A stretch of 64,000 nucleotides of DNA from Bacillaceae bacterium OF18-1A (GCA_027694045.1 JAQEWB010000001.1:496001-560000), one strand, 5' to 3'; shown: positions 34,207 through 44,048, numbered from the stretch's first letter. Translations and numbers: made by a program. The notes: generated by a model from the letters alone, not told the origin.

Positions 34207-36145
34207 ATATTTGATTAGACTGTAACCCTTGAATAAACGAAACTACTTCTGGGTTTACTAGTGACGATAAATCTCCTAATTCTTTCCCTAAATAAGCTGC
34301 TTTAATAACACGGCGCATTACTTTAGAATTACGCGTTTTTGGTAAATCCTCTACAACGTGAATATCTTTTGGACATAATGCTTTTCCGATGTGTGAGTTT
34401 ACTAAACTCATTAATTCTTTCTTCAATTCTGCGGAGAATATTACTCCTTCTCGTAAAACAACGAAACAATGGCAAACTTCACCTTTTACATCATCTGGTA
34501 CACCAATCGCAGCAGCTTCTATTACATCATTATGTTTTACAAGAATAGATTCATATTCAGCAGGTCCAATACGTTTTCCTGCAATATTTAATGTATCATC
34601 TGAACGTCCTGTAATGATATATTGCTCACCGTCATAAACGACCCAATCTCCATGGACCCATTTATTTTCAAAACGTGACCAATATGTGTGAATGTAACGC
34701 TCATCATCTTCCCAAAAACTTTTCGTCATTCCAACCCAAGGTTTCTCTAAACATAATTCCCCAACTTCATCAAGTATTGGTTTACCTTGATCATCGAGTA
34801 CAACTGCTGCCATCCCTGGTAAAGATGCATTAAAACTAATTGGTGCAATTGGTTTAATAAGAACATTACCAAAAATCCCACCAGAAATTTCGGTACCACC
34901 TGAGTAGTTACAAATTGGGACGTTTCCCTTTCCTACTGTTTCAAACAACCACATCCAAGGGTCTGGATTCCAAGGTTCTCCGGTTGACGCGAACACTTCT
35001 AAGCTCTTTAATGAGTGTTTATTTACATACTCATCACCTTTTGCCATTAAGGCACGAATTAACGTTGGCGAAATACCAAGATGCGTAATTTCATATTTAT
35101 CAACTGTCTCCCATAAACGATCTGCTTCTGGGAAGTCTGGAACACCTTCGTACATAACCATCGTTGCTCCATTTATTAAAGAACCAAATAATAAAAACGG
35201 CCCCATCATCCAGCCCATATCCGTTACCCATAATACGCGGTCACCTTGCTTTATATTCATTCCAAATCCTGCATCAAATGCCGATTTTAATGGAAAACCA
35301 GCATGTGTGTGTACTGTTCCTTTTGGCTTACCTGTCGTACCAGAAGTATAAATAAGCATTAACGGCTCATCACTATTCATTTCTTCAGCATGTACAAATG
35401 GTTTTTCTTTTTCTAATGTGCTCCATGAAAAATCATAATTATGCGGTGTAAAATCATTTCCTGCATGACGAACAATTACCACTTTTTCAACAGTTGGACA
35501 TTGTTCACAAGCTTTATCTACTTCATCTTTTAATGAAACGATTTTACCGCGGCGTGAAAAACCATCTGCCGTAATTATCATTTTTGAACCAGCTGCTTGT
35601 ACACGTGTCATTACCGCATCAGATGCAAATCCTGAGAATATTGGTGAAATAATTGCCCCGACCTTCATAACAGCTAGCATCGCGACAACAGTTTCTGGAA
35701 TCATCGGCATGTAAATTGTTACACGGTCACCTTTTTCAATACCAGCATGTTTCAAACCATTGGCAACACGACTTACCCAATTGTCAAGCTCTTCATATGT
35801 AAATGATTTTGAAGTTCCATTTTCGCCCTCATACTGAAGTGCTGGTTGCATTCTTGTTTCATCATCCGCAATCCAGCGAGATAAAACAGATTCTACAACG
35901 TTACATGTTCCACCAGTATACCACTGGGCAAATGGCGTTCCATTTTCTAAATCTAACACTTCTGTATATGGTTTCATCCATTGGTATCCAACTGCTTTTT
36001 CAGCTTCTCCCCAAAACCAAGCTGTTTCTTCAATAGATTTATTATAAAAAGTTTCATAGTCTTCATATCCTAATGATTTCATCCAACCATATAAACGCGT
36101 TTTTTCTTTATATTCTTCTGTTGGAAACCAAACTGCTTGTTTCAA
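34205..36145 (-). CDS. acyl-CoA synthetase (AMP-forming), probably acetoacetate or short-chain acid ligase
   Basis: This 646-residue ANL-superfamily enzyme activates a carboxylic acid with ATP and CoA. Seen: LMLIYTSGTTGKPKGTVHTHAG (P-loop-like A3), YSGGTEISGG, KWVHGDWVVYDGEQYIITGRSDDTLNIAGKRIGPAEYE (A7/A8 hinge) and the catalytic Lys near the end (TRNSKVMRRVIK). Length and N terminus (WFPTEEYKEKTRLYGWMKSLG) match acetyl-/acetoacetyl-CoA synthetases. As the last gene of the leucine catabolic operon it would reactivate the acetoacetate released by HMG-CoA lyase; that substrate is inference. A 49-base gap with a hairpin separates it from yngE. Confidence 0.85.
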   Translation of the reverse strand: MKQAVWFPTEEYKEKTRLYGWMKSLGYEDYETFYNKSIEETAWFWGEAEKAVGYQWMKPYTEVLDLENGTPFAQWYTGGTCNVVESVLSRWIADDETRMQPALQYEGENGTSKSFTYEELDNWVSRVANGLKHAGIEKGDRVTIYMPMIPETVVAMLAVMKVGAIISPIFSGFASDAVMTRVQAAGSKMIITADGFSRRGKIVSLKDEVDKACEQCPTVEKVVIVRHAGNDFTPHNYDFSWSTLEKEKPFVHAEEMNSDEPLMLIYTSGTTGKPKGTVHTHAGFPLKSAFDAGFGMNIKQGDRVLWVTDMGWMMGPFLLFGSLINGATMVMYEGVPDFPEADRLWETVDKYEITHLGISPTLIRALMAKGDEYVNKHSLKSLEVFASTGEPWNPDPWMWLFETVGKGNVPICNYSGGTEISGGIFGNVLIKPIAPISFNASLPGMAAVVLDDQGKPILDEVGELCLEKPWVGMTKSFWEDDERYIHTYWSRFENKWVHGDWVVYDGEQYIITGRSDDTLNIAGKRIGPAEYESILVKHNDVIEAAAIGVPDDVKGEVCHCFVVLREGVIFSAELKKELMSLVNSHIGKALCPKDIHVVEDLPKTRNSKVMRRVIKAAYLGKELGDLSSLVNPEVVSFIQGLQSNQI

Positions 36146-36174
36146 TATTTTCCCCTCCTTGACTTTTTGAGCAA

Positions 36175-36194
36175 GAAAGCCCTAAATAGGGCTT
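36175..36194 (-). other. intra-operon hairpin
   Basis: AAGCCC and GGGCTT (AAAAGCCCTA...TAGGGCTTT) pair right after the yngE stop. The following TTTCTTGCTC is a poor T-run, so it could stabilise the upstream mRNA or reduce ligase expression, more than stop transcription. Confidence 0.5.
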
Positions 36195-37736
36195 TTAAAC
36201 TGGATATACAGGATGTTTACGATCCGTGAATACTTGATATTTACTCATATACATTTCGAATCGACCTTTTAATTCTTCTCGTAAATTGTTCGGATGAACA
36301 ATACCATCAATCACCATTTCTGATGCTAAATGATAAATATCAATATCTTTCTTATATTCTTCGCGTTTTTCAGCAATGAAGCTTGCGCGCTCTTCTTCTG
36401 GCAGTGCTGCAATTTTATTTGCATATACCGCATTAACCGCTGCTTCTGGACCCATTACTGCGATAGAAGCTGTCGGTAATGCTAGGCAGCAATCTGGTTC
36501 GAACGCTGGACCTGCCATTGCGTATAAGCCAGCTCCATATGCTTTACGTACAATAATGGAAATTTTCGGAACTGTCGCTTCACTCATTGCAGAAATCATT
36601 TTTGCACCGTGGCGAATAATACCCGCTCGCTCTACTTTCGTACCAATCATAAATCCTGGTACGTCTGCAAGGAATAACAATGGAATATGATAGGCATCAC
36701 ATAAATTAATAAACTTCGCTGCTTTATCAGCTGAATCGTGGAATAGAACGCCACCTTTCATACGTGGCTGATTTGCAATAATACCTACTGGCTTACCATC
36801 AATGCGTGCTAAACCTGTAATTAATTCTTGAGCAAATAATTTTTTCACTTCAAAGAAAGAACCTTCATCAATAACTCTGTTAATGAGATCTTTCATATTG
36901 AAAGGAGCGTTTTGATTTTCTGGAATGATTTGTTCTAACGTTTTATCGAACTGTTTCGGTTCTTGAGGTGTAATCAATGGAGTCTTTTCTAAGTAGTTGC
37001 TTGGAAAATATGAAATGTATTGTCTAGCTTGTGTAATTGCATCTTCTTCTGTCTTACATAATACATCTCCGCATCCTGATACTGAGCAGTGCATACGTGC
37101 TCCACCCATCTCTTCTAAAGTTACCTTCTCACCGATAACCATCTCAGCCATACGGGGAGACCCTAAATACATAGATGCATTTCCTTCCACCATCATAACA
37201 ACGTCACAAAAGGCTGGAATATATGCACCACCTGCTGCTGAAGGACCAAATAATAAACAGATTTGCGGAACTTTACCTGATAATTTCACTTGATTATAAA
37301 AGATTCTTCCTGCACCACGGCGCCCAGGGAACATTTCTACTTGATCTGTAATACGCGCACCCGCAGAGTCAACTAAATAAAATAATGGCACACGTAGTTT
37401 TTCAGCTGTTTCTTGAATACGTAAAATCTTCTCAACTGTACGTGATCCCCATGATCCAGCTTTTACCGTTGAATCATTTGCCATTACGCATGCAGTACGT
37501 CCATGTATTTTACCAGTTGCAGTTACTACACCATCAGCTGGTAATCCTGTTTGTTCACAATTTGCAAATAATGCATCTTCTACATATTCACCATTATCAA
37601 ATAAAAGAGCTAAACGATCTCGAACAAATAGTTTGCCTTTTGCTTTGTTTTGTTCATGATATTTCGGTGCCCCGCCCTGCTTAATTGTTTCAACGCGTTC
37701 TTCAAATGAATTAGATTGTTGTTTTTGATCTAACAT
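36195..37736 (-). CDS. yngE: acyl-CoA carboxylase carboxyltransferase subunit (methylcrotonyl-CoA type)
   Basis: This 513-residue carboxyltransferase of the crotonase superfamily transfers CO2 from biotin to an acyl-CoA. Seen: VLFHDSADKAAKFINLCD and the acyl-CoA pocket GRRGAGRIFYNQ, plus PLLFLADVPGFMIGTKVERAGIIRHGAKM (oxyanion-hole and biotin-binding region). Together with yngH and the carrier gene it completes a methylcrotonyl-CoA carboxylase. It follows yngF by 2 bases. The B. subtilis counterpart is yngE. Propionyl-CoA as substrate is possible, but the operon context with HMG-CoA lyase favours methylcrotonyl-CoA. Confidence 0.9.
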   Translation of the reverse strand: MLDQKQQSNSFEERVETIKQGGAPKYHEQNKAKGKLFVRDRLALLFDNGEYVEDALFANCEQTGLPADGVVTATGKIHGRTACVMANDSTVKAGSWGSRTVEKILRIQETAEKLRVPLFYLVDSAGARITDQVEMFPGRRGAGRIFYNQVKLSGKVPQICLLFGPSAAGGAYIPAFCDVVMMVEGNASMYLGSPRMAEMVIGEKVTLEEMGGARMHCSVSGCGDVLCKTEEDAITQARQYISYFPSNYLEKTPLITPQEPKQFDKTLEQIIPENQNAPFNMKDLINRVIDEGSFFEVKKLFAQELITGLARIDGKPVGIIANQPRMKGGVLFHDSADKAAKFINLCDAYHIPLLFLADVPGFMIGTKVERAGIIRHGAKMISAMSEATVPKISIIVRKAYGAGLYAMAGPAFEPDCCLALPTASIAVMGPEAAVNAVYANKIAALPEEERASFIAEKREEYKKDIDIYHLASEMVIDGIVHPNNLREELKGRFEMYMSKYQVFTDRKHPVYPV

Positions 37737-37738
37737 AT

Positions 37739-38527
37739 TTACTCCCCCTTATACATAGGTTTGCGTTTTTCCTTGAATGCCTGTAATCCTTCTAATCTAT
37801 CTGTCGTATGAATTACTCCTTCATACGCTTGTTTTTCCATTTGTAATCCGGTATGTAAATCTACTTGAATACCATTTGAAATTGCTTCTTTTGCTAATCG
37901 AACAGCGATAGGGCCATTACTAGCAATTTTCTCTGCAATTTCAATCGCTTTTTCTTCTAAACTTTCAGCTGGCACTACATATTCTACTAAACCATATTCC
38001 TTTGCTTCTTGCGCTGAAATACGTCTTCCTGTATAAATTAACTCTTTCGCTCTACCAACTCCAATTAATCTTGGCAAACGCTGCGTACCACCTGCACCTG
38101 GAATAATTGCAAGTGTAGTTTCAGTAAGACCAAGACTTGCAGATTCCGCCGCAATTCTAAAATCACAAGCTAAACTTAATTCCGTACCACCACCAAGTGC
38201 GATTCCATTTATAGCAGCAATAACTGGCTGTGGTAATTGTTCAACCATTTCCATAGTAGTGCGAATCATACTAACAGCATGACGAACTTGTTCTTCGTTC
38301 ATACCAGCTCGTTCTTTTAAATCAGCACCAGCGCAAAAAGCTTTTTCACCAGTACCTGTTAAAATGACAACACGTGTATTTGATTCTTCATTTATTTGCG
38401 TTAATATATTTTGTAATTCTTCTAATAGTGCCAAAGATAATGAGTTTGCCTGTCTTTCACGATTTAATGCAATCTTTACAACGTGCGGTGTAACATAGTC
38501 AACTGAAATATTTTGTAATTGTAGCAT
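37739..38527 (-). CDS. yngF: enoyl-CoA hydratase (methylglutaconyl-CoA hydratase)
   Basis: This 262-residue crotonase has KAFCAGADLKERAGM (first oxyanion strand), AAINGIALGGGTELSLACDFRIAAE and LTETTLAIIPGAGGTQRLPRLIG, the latter with the catalytic Glu of hydratases. In leucine breakdown it would hydrate 3-methylglutaconyl-CoA to HMG-CoA. It is followed by yngE after 2 bases and preceded by yngG with 4 bases between, so it is firmly part of the operon. Substrate assignment rests on context. Confidence 0.9.
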   Translation of the reverse strand: MLQLQNISVDYVTPHVVKIALNRERQANSLSLALLEELQNILTQINEESNTRVVILTGTGEKAFCAGADLKERAGMNEEQVRHAVSMIRTTMEMVEQLPQPVIAAINGIALGGGTELSLACDFRIAAESASLGLTETTLAIIPGAGGTQRLPRLIGVGRAKELIYTGRRISAQEAKEYGLVEYVVPAESLEEKAIEIAEKIASNGPIAVRLAKEAISNGIQVDLHTGLQMEKQAYEGVIHTTDRLEGLQAFKEKRKPMYKGE

Positions 38528-38531
38528 CTTC

Positions 38532-39443
38532 TCACCTACTTATTGTTTTATGTTGAAGCGCTCTATACACATGACTCGGTAATTGGATATTCAACTTACT
38601 TTGAATAAACTGACTTGCTCTTAATAACTTTTCTTCGTCTATATTTGTTTGAACACCTAACTTATGGAGCATATGTACTAAGTCATCAGTTGCGACATTT
38701 CCTGATGCTCCCGGTGCATATGGGCACCCTCCAAGTCCACCACAAGAACTATCAAATGTTGTAATACCATATTCTAAAGACTTAACTACATTAGCAAGTG
38801 CCATCCCATACGTATTATGGAAGTGCATTGCAAACTGTGAAGCATCATATTTCTTTAATAAATGTTCTAATACTCGCTCTACTTGTAACGGATTCGCTAC
38901 ACCAATCGTGTCACCAAGAGATACTTCATAAATGCCGTATGAAAATAGTTGATTACATAATTCGTCAACTGCTGTGACACTTATATCCCCTTCATAAGGA
39001 CAACCAAATACAGTAGAAACATAGCCTCTTACTTTTTTCCCTTCAAATGCTGCTTGTTTCGTTATATCTTCAATTACAACTAATGCTTCTTTAATTGATT
39101 TATTAATATTACTTTTATTATGAGATTCACTTGCTGATAAAAACACATTCACCTCATCTACATTTTGCAAAAAAGCTCGTTCCAAACCATTTTGATTTGG
39201 AACAAGCGCAGCATATGTAACATTGGGATCCCTTTTTAGTTCAGAAAATACATCATTTGCATCCGCTAATGCAGGAACCCATTTTGGGTGAACGAATGAG
39301 GAAACTTCAACATACGACAATCCAGCTTCTGTAAGTAGTTGAATCCATTTTACTTTATCTTTTGTGCCAACAATCTTTTTTTCATTCTGTAAACCATCAC
39401 GTGGTCCTACTTCTTTTATGACAGCAAAATTAGGTAGTTTCAA
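38532..39443 (-). CDS. yngG: hydroxymethylglutaryl-CoA lyase
   Basis: This 303-residue TIM-barrel enzyme splits HMG-CoA into acetyl-CoA and acetoacetate. Seen: IKEVGPRDGLQNEKK (catalytic Arg and metal Asp), YVEVSSFVHPKWVPALAD, FAMHFHNTYGMALANV (metal-binding His pair) and GGLGGCPYAPGASGNVATDD with the catalytic Cys loop. All key residues are present. It is the last carbon-cleaving step of leucine catabolism in this operon. The ATG follows GGGGGAAGC. Confidence 0.93.
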   Translation of the reverse strand: MKLPNFAVIKEVGPRDGLQNEKKIVGTKDKVKWIQLLTEAGLSYVEVSSFVHPKWVPALADANDVFSELKRDPNVTYAALVPNQNGLERAFLQNVDEVNVFLSASESHNKSNINKSIKEALVVIEDITKQAAFEGKKVRGYVSTVFGCPYEGDISVTAVDELCNQLFSYGIYEVSLGDTIGVANPLQVERVLEHLLKKYDASQFAMHFHNTYGMALANVVKSLEYGITTFDSSCGGLGGCPYAPGASGNVATDDLVHMLHKLGVQTNIDEEKLLRASQFIQSKLNIQLPSHVYRALQHKTISR

Positions 39444-39464
39444 TTCGCTTCCCCCTATCTCTCT

Positions 39465-39677
39465 CTATTCAATTTCTAGTAATACATCTCCTTCATTTAC
39501 AAAATCGCCTTCTTGCACATTAATTTTCATAACCGTGCCGGCTTCTTCTGAAACGATTGGAATTTCCATTTTCATAGATTCCAAAATGACGACATCTTGC
39601 TCTTCCTCTACTGTGTCTCCTACTCCTACAACAATTTTCCAAACATTTCCTGCCATCGATGCATATACTTTTGTCAT
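39465..39677 (-). CDS. biotin carboxyl carrier protein of the carboxylase
   Basis: This 70-residue protein is a bare biotinyl domain. Seen: VILESMKMEIPI, in which the Lys between two Met is the biotinylation site, flanked by the barrel strands ASMAGNVWKIVVGVGD and VQEGDFVNEGDVLLEIE. It carries CO2 between biotin carboxylase and carboxyltransferase. Two adjacent ATGs (39680 and 39677) follow AAGGGGG; a further upstream ATG lies before the ribosome site and is rejected. Carrier, carboxylase and transferase are separate genes here, as in B. subtilis yng. Confidence 0.9.
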   Translation of the reverse strand: MTKVYASMAGNVWKIVVGVGDTVEEEQDVVILESMKMEIPIVSEEAGTVMKINVQEGDFVNEGDVLLEIE

Positions 39678-39706
39678 CATTTTTTCCCCCTTAATATTCA
39701 TAACTC

Positions 39707-41044
39707 TTATTTTTTAACAAGTTGTTTCGTTACAAAACCAGTTGTATAAATACCACTTTTAAACACATCGTCTCCGAGTACTTGTAGTAGCATTGGTGTA
39801 TTTGTTTTAATACCTTCTACTTTCAACTCTTCTAGGGCGCTTTCTAATTTTGAAATTGCTTCTTCACGAGTTTCACCATGAGCAATAACTTTCGCAATCA
39901 TCGGATCATAAAAAGGTGTAATTGTTACATGATTCTCTAAAAAGTGATCAATACGTACATTTGTTGGTAGCTTTAGATCTGTAATTTTCCCAGGTGATGG
40001 GAAGAATGTTTTCGGATCCTCTGCATAAATACGAGCCTCAATGGCATGACCACTAAGCTTTACATCGGCTTGTGTAAACGATAATTTCTTACCATATGCA
40101 ATAAGAAGTTGCTGTTCCACAAGGTCTAAACCTGTAATTTCTTCTGTTACTGGATGCTCTACTTGTAATCTCGTATTCATTTCTAAGAAATAGAAGTTTT
40201 TCTCGTCATCTACAAGAAACTCTACTGTACCTGCATTCGTATATCCAAGAGCTTTAGCAGCTTGTACAGCAACTTCTCCCATCGCTTGTCTTGTACCTTC
40301 ATCTAAAAATGGTGAAGGTGCTTCTTCAATTACTTTTTGATTTCGGCGCTGTACTGAACATTCACGCTCCCATAAATACACTGTATTACCATGTGTATCT
40401 GCTAAAAGCTGAATTTCAATATGATGCGCATCTGCAATATAGCGCTCTAAATACATTTCTCCGTTACCAAAGAAGTTTTGTGCCCTTGTTTTATTACTTT
40501 CAAATGCCTTGGTGAGCGTTTGCTCAGTTTCCATCAACTGCATTCCAATGCCACCACCGCCCGCAGATGCCTTAAGCATTAGTGGATAACCAATTTGTTT
40601 TGCAATTTCAATTGCTTCTTCAGCAGTTTCAATATTTGTAGTAATACCTGGAACTACTGGTACACCAGCTGCTTGCATTGCGATACGTGATTCAATTTTA
40701 CTTCCCATCTTCGTAATGATTTCTTCTGAAGGACCGATAAATACGATTCCTTCTTCTTTACAGCGAACCGGAAATGATGGATTCTCTGATAATAAACCAT
40801 AACCCGGATGGATAGCTTCAACATTTGTCTTCTTAGCTATTTCAATAATTTTTTCAAGGTTTAAATAGCTTTCTTGAACACGCGGTCCACCTACTAAGTA
40901 AGCTTCATTTGCCATTTTTACATGAAGCGCATTTTCATCAGCCTCAGAATAAATAGCAACAGTACGAATGCCAAGTTTTTGACAAGTTTTCATAATACGA
41001 ACAGCAATTTCCCCACGATTCGCAATTAATACTTTTTGAAACAT
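39707..41044 (-). CDS. yngH: biotin carboxylase subunit
   Basis: This 445-residue ATP-grasp enzyme carboxylates biotin. Seen: MFQKVLIANRGEIAVRIMKTC, YPLMLKASAGGGGIGMQLM (glycine-rich ATP loop), HIEIQLLADTHGNTVYLWERECSVQRRNQKVIEEAPSP-type segment and FLEMNTRLQVEHPVTEEITGLDLV. It lacks a fused carrier domain, which is supplied by the next gene. It starts 15 bases after yngJ. It is a paralogue of the fatty-acid AccC, assigned to this operon by context. Confidence 0.92.
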   Translation of the reverse strand: MFQKVLIANRGEIAVRIMKTCQKLGIRTVAIYSEADENALHVKMANEAYLVGGPRVQESYLNLEKIIEIAKKTNVEAIHPGYGLLSENPSFPVRCKEEGIVFIGPSEEIITKMGSKIESRIAMQAAGVPVVPGITTNIETAEEAIEIAKQIGYPLMLKASAGGGGIGMQLMETEQTLTKAFESNKTRAQNFFGNGEMYLERYIADAHHIEIQLLADTHGNTVYLWERECSVQRRNQKVIEEAPSPFLDEGTRQAMGEVAVQAAKALGYTNAGTVEFLVDDEKNFYFLEMNTRLQVEHPVTEEITGLDLVEQQLLIAYGKKLSFTQADVKLSGHAIEARIYAEDPKTFFPSPGKITDLKLPTNVRIDHFLENHVTITPFYDPMIAKVIAHGETREEAISKLESALEELKVEGIKTNTPMLLQVLGDDVFKSGIYTTGFVTKQLVKK

Positions 41045-41059
41045 AGTGATTCCTCCTTT

Positions 41060-42205
41060 TTATCTACATCCTAAATGTCTAGCAATTACGAGACGTTGAA
41101 TTTCAGAAGTTCCTTCACCAATTTCTAATAGTTTTGCATCACGAATATGTCTTTCAACTTCATATTCACGCATATAGCCATATCCACCATGAATTTGTAC
41201 TGCTTGATTCGCAATACGACTTGCTGCTTCTGATGCAAATAATTTTGCCATAGCCGCTTCTTTCCCGAAAGGTTTATCGTTATCTTTTAACCAAGCTGCT
41301 TTATGTACTAAATTACGCGCTAACTCTACTTCAGTCGCCATATCAGCTAATTTAAATTGAATCGCTTGGAAATTAGAAATTGACTTTCCAAATTGTTGAC
41401 GTTCTTTCGCGTATTGCAATGCACGTTCAAATGCAGATTGTGCAATACCAACAGCTAATGCTGCGATTGAAATACGTCCTCCATCAAGTGTATATAAGAA
41501 TTGTTTAAATCCTTTATTTACATCACCAAGAATGTTTTCTTTCGGTACACGTACACCATCAAGTACGATTTCACATGTATTAGAAGCGCGAACACCCATT
41601 TTGTCGTAAGGACTTGAAATCGTTAATCCTTCACTTGTAGTCGGTACGATAAATGCCGAAATACGTTTTCTACCATTATCTTCAACACCGTTGACAGCGG
41701 TTACAATAATTGTATTTGCGTACTCTGCATTTGTAATCCAACATTTTTCACCACTAATTACATACTCATCGCCATCTAAAATCGCTTTCGTTTGTGTACC
41801 TCCTGCATCTGATCCAGCATTTGGCTCAGTTAATCCGAAGGCACCTAATGTTTTACCTGACGCCATTGGAACTAAATACTTTTGTTTCTGTTCTTCTGTA
41901 CCAAAATAATAAATTGGAGAAGCACCTAACGAAATTGTTGCAGCATAACTTAAACCTGTACCACCACAAGCACGACCAATTTCTTCAACTGCTAACGCGT
42001 ACGATACAGTATCGCCACCTGAACCTCCATACTCTTCTGGGAATGGGATGCCTAATAATCCTAGTTCGCCCATTTTTTGAAATGTTTCATATGGAAACTC
42101 TGCAGTTTTGTCATAATACACAGCTTTCGGTGCGATTTCCTTTTCAGCAAAGTCACGTACCATTTCTTTAATCATTTGTTTTTCGCGAGTTAGAGTAAAT
42201 TCCAT
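41060..42205 (-). CDS. yngJ: acyl-CoA dehydrogenase (isovaleryl-CoA type)
   Basis: This 381-residue flavoprotein oxidises an acyl-CoA to the enoyl form. Seen: LGAFGLTEPNAGSDAGGTQT (FAD/substrate motif), GEKCWITNAEYANTI, RQQFGKSISNFQAIQFKLADMA and QIHGGYGYMREYEVERHIRDAKLLEIGEGTSEIQ with the catalytic region. A GTG at 42217 overlaps the ribosome site AAGGGGTG, so the ATG at 42205 (MEFTLTREKQ) is preferred. First gene of the seven-gene operon. Context points to isovaleryl-CoA from leucine; electrons would go to ETF. Confidence 0.9.
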   Translation of the reverse strand: MEFTLTREKQMIKEMVRDFAEKEIAPKAVYYDKTAEFPYETFQKMGELGLLGIPFPEEYGGSGGDTVSYALAVEEIGRACGGTGLSYAATISLGASPIYYFGTEEQKQKYLVPMASGKTLGAFGLTEPNAGSDAGGTQTKAILDGDEYVISGEKCWITNAEYANTIIVTAVNGVEDNGRKRISAFIVPTTSEGLTISSPYDKMGVRASNTCEIVLDGVRVPKENILGDVNKGFKQFLYTLDGGRISIAALAVGIAQSAFERALQYAKERQQFGKSISNFQAIQFKLADMATEVELARNLVHKAAWLKDNDKPFGKEAAMAKLFASEAASRIANQAVQIHGGYGYMREYEVERHIRDAKLLEIGEGTSEIQRLVIARHLGCR

Positions 42206-42353
42206 TCCGCTACACACCCCTTATCGAATATTGAGTTTCGACAGCGTGCGAGTTTCTACTACAAACATTACAAATTAAAAGACAAGAATATTAGTTAGAT
42301 AATTGCTACAATTCTGTCATAACTTAATTTTAAAACAGATTCTGTACTAATGC

Positions 42354-42400
42354 ACAAAAAAATTCCTACATTGTTCTACAACAATATAGGAGGTTTCTTG
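42354..42400 (-). terminator. terminator of the exporter/TetR/DUF523 operon
   Basis: CCTATATTGTTG and ACAATGTAGG pair around a short loop, then AATTTTTTTG on the minus strand. It lies shortly after the stop at 42422. Confidence 0.8.
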
Positions 42401-42421
42401 TCGAAATATGTAATTTATTGT

Positions 42422-43390
42422 TTAATAATCTCTACCTTTTCCCGAATCAGAAATTTCTACTAATGTTTCAGGGTATGGCTCGAAATACGTTTGTCTTAAT
42501 AAATACTTTTCATCAAATCGAATGGCCCATGATTTTAAAATTGTAAGTAAACTACTAAGTGGTATTTTCTTTTCTGCATACTTTTGTAACAGTTCTATAA
42601 AATGATCTTTTTCTTGTTTTTTTAGCTTTGTTTTAAAATATCCGAAAATGTGCTCACATACATTTACATTCGATGTATAGCGAGGTGTGCGCATAAATAA
42701 TTCATATAATGTCTTCTCATAGTTTTCAAATACCACTTCAATCTTTTCATTTTTATGATTCGCAATAATACGTCCTAATTCCTTTTGTTTTGCCTGATTA
42801 TATGCCATAAATAGATATTTATTATCCGACTGAAACGATACGAGGTCTTTCATATTTTTATTATGTTTAATCATTTTGTAATATGCGATTGTAAATAGCC
42901 TTGTAAAGAAATGCTCTCTAATAATAAAATTCGACAATCTACCTTCTTCTTCAATTGGAAGATGCGAAAATTTTTTTATTACTGCCCCGCCAAATAATCC
43001 CGATCCCTTTCCTTTTGCTGGCGCTTTTTCAAAACCAGAATAAATCTTCACATCACGCGTACCACAACTTGGCGAACGATTCTTTAAAATAAAACCATCC
43101 ACATCTGATATCGTATGTAAAAAGTCATTTGAAAATCGCTCCATTTTTCCAGTTATATCTTCCCGTGTCGATGGTTGTACAAGTCTATTCATACCATTTT
43201 CTTCTACAATTCGTATCGTTTCACGAGGAGTCCCCAACCCAATTTCAACTTCTGGACAAATAGGTATAAATGTAACAAATGGCTGCAAATTTCTTACTGT
43301 TGCATCCGGAATCATCTCTCCATTATAACGACATGCATCAAATTCTAAACATTTACTTACAACAATTTTTGGTTTAGCAAATTGCCTCAT
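42422..43390 (-). CDS. DUF523 plus DUF1722 protein
   Basis: This protein of about 322 residues has an N-terminal DUF523 part with VSKCLEFDACRYNG, FIPICPEVEIGLGTPR and ILKNRSPSCGTRDV, whose conserved Cys residues could bind metal. A C-terminal DUF1722 part (about residues 190-305) follows, with KYLFMAYNQAKQKELGRII and YFKTKLKKQEK. The same fusion is found in YbgA-like proteins; roles in tRNA thio-modification or DNA repair have been proposed only loosely. The ATG at 43390 follows GGAGGT, which overlaps the tetR stop. It is the last gene of the ABC exporter operon. Confidence 0.83.
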   Translation of the reverse strand: MRQFAKPKIVVSKCLEFDACRYNGEMIPDATVRNLQPFVTFIPICPEVEIGLGTPRETIRIVEENGMNRLVQPSTREDITGKMERFSNDFLHTISDVDGFILKNRSPSCGTRDVKIYSGFEKAPAKGKGSGLFGGAVIKKFSHLPIEEEGRLSNFIIREHFFTRLFTIAYYKMIKHNKNMKDLVSFQSDNKYLFMAYNQAKQKELGRIIANHKNEKIEVVFENYEKTLYELFMRTPRYTSNVNVCEHIFGYFKTKLKKQEKDHFIELLQKYAEKKIPLSSLLTILKSWAIRFDEKYLLRQTYFEPYPETLVEISDSGKGRDY

Positions 43391-43394
43391 CACA

Positions 43395-44048
43395 TTACCT
43401 CCGTGGTGTTAATCCATACAATATAAATTGAATCGTATTTTCGATTTCCGCTTCATCATCCCATTTCTCTTCAGGTAATAATAAAAACCGAGTCAATAAA
43501 AATCCTAAAATAGTGGATAAAGTAAGACGTAACACAGAAGATGGTGGCATTTCAATGATTTCTCCTGCTTCTTGAAACTTTACAATTAACTTTTTAAAAT
43601 GTGAAAGTAATTCTGTTTCTACTAATAGTTGTATTTCATTTTTTAACTCCGGCTGAAATGGTACTTCTTGAATTAATATTTTTATCATTGGAAAATGCTT
43701 TTTGGCAAATTCAAACCGATTATAAATTACAACTCTTAAAAGCCTCTCATATGATTCATACTCAGTTTTAAATATTTCTTTTGCAAAAGCTTGTACAAAA
43801 AATGGTGCAGCGAATTTCGTTAAAGTAGGCATTACAACCGCCATCAATAAATCTTTCTTCGTTTTATAGTAGCGGAAGATTGTTCCTTCCGCTACACCAG
43901 CTCGCTTTGCAATTTCACTTGTTGAAGTTGCAGCATATCCTTTTTCTCCAAACATATTAACAGCCGCTTCTAATATACGCATTTGACGTTCATTTCGTTT
44001 ATCAGTATTTGTTGCAGCAACTAATTCTTCAAGCCAATCTTTCTCCAT
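43395..44048 (-). CDS. TetR family repressor
   Basis: This 217-residue regulator has an N-terminal TetR helix-turn-helix (about 18-65: RILEAAVNMFGEKGYAATSTSEIAKRAGVAEGTIFRYYKTKKDLL) and an all-helical ligand domain. It lies 23 bases after the permease gene and 1-4 bases before DUF523, so it is cotranscribed with the exporter it probably controls. The likely operator is the palindrome at 45840-45853. The ligand is unknown. Confidence 0.9.
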   Translation of the reverse strand: MEKDWLEELVAATNTDKRNERQMRILEAAVNMFGEKGYAATSTSEIAKRAGVAEGTIFRYYKTKKDLLMAVVMPTLTKFAAPFFVQAFAKEIFKTEYESYERLLRVVIYNRFEFAKKHFPMIKILIQEVPFQPELKNEIQLLVETELLSHFKKLIVKFQEAGEIIEMPPSSVLRLTLSTILGFLLTRFLLLPEEKWDDEAEIENTIQFILYGLTPRR

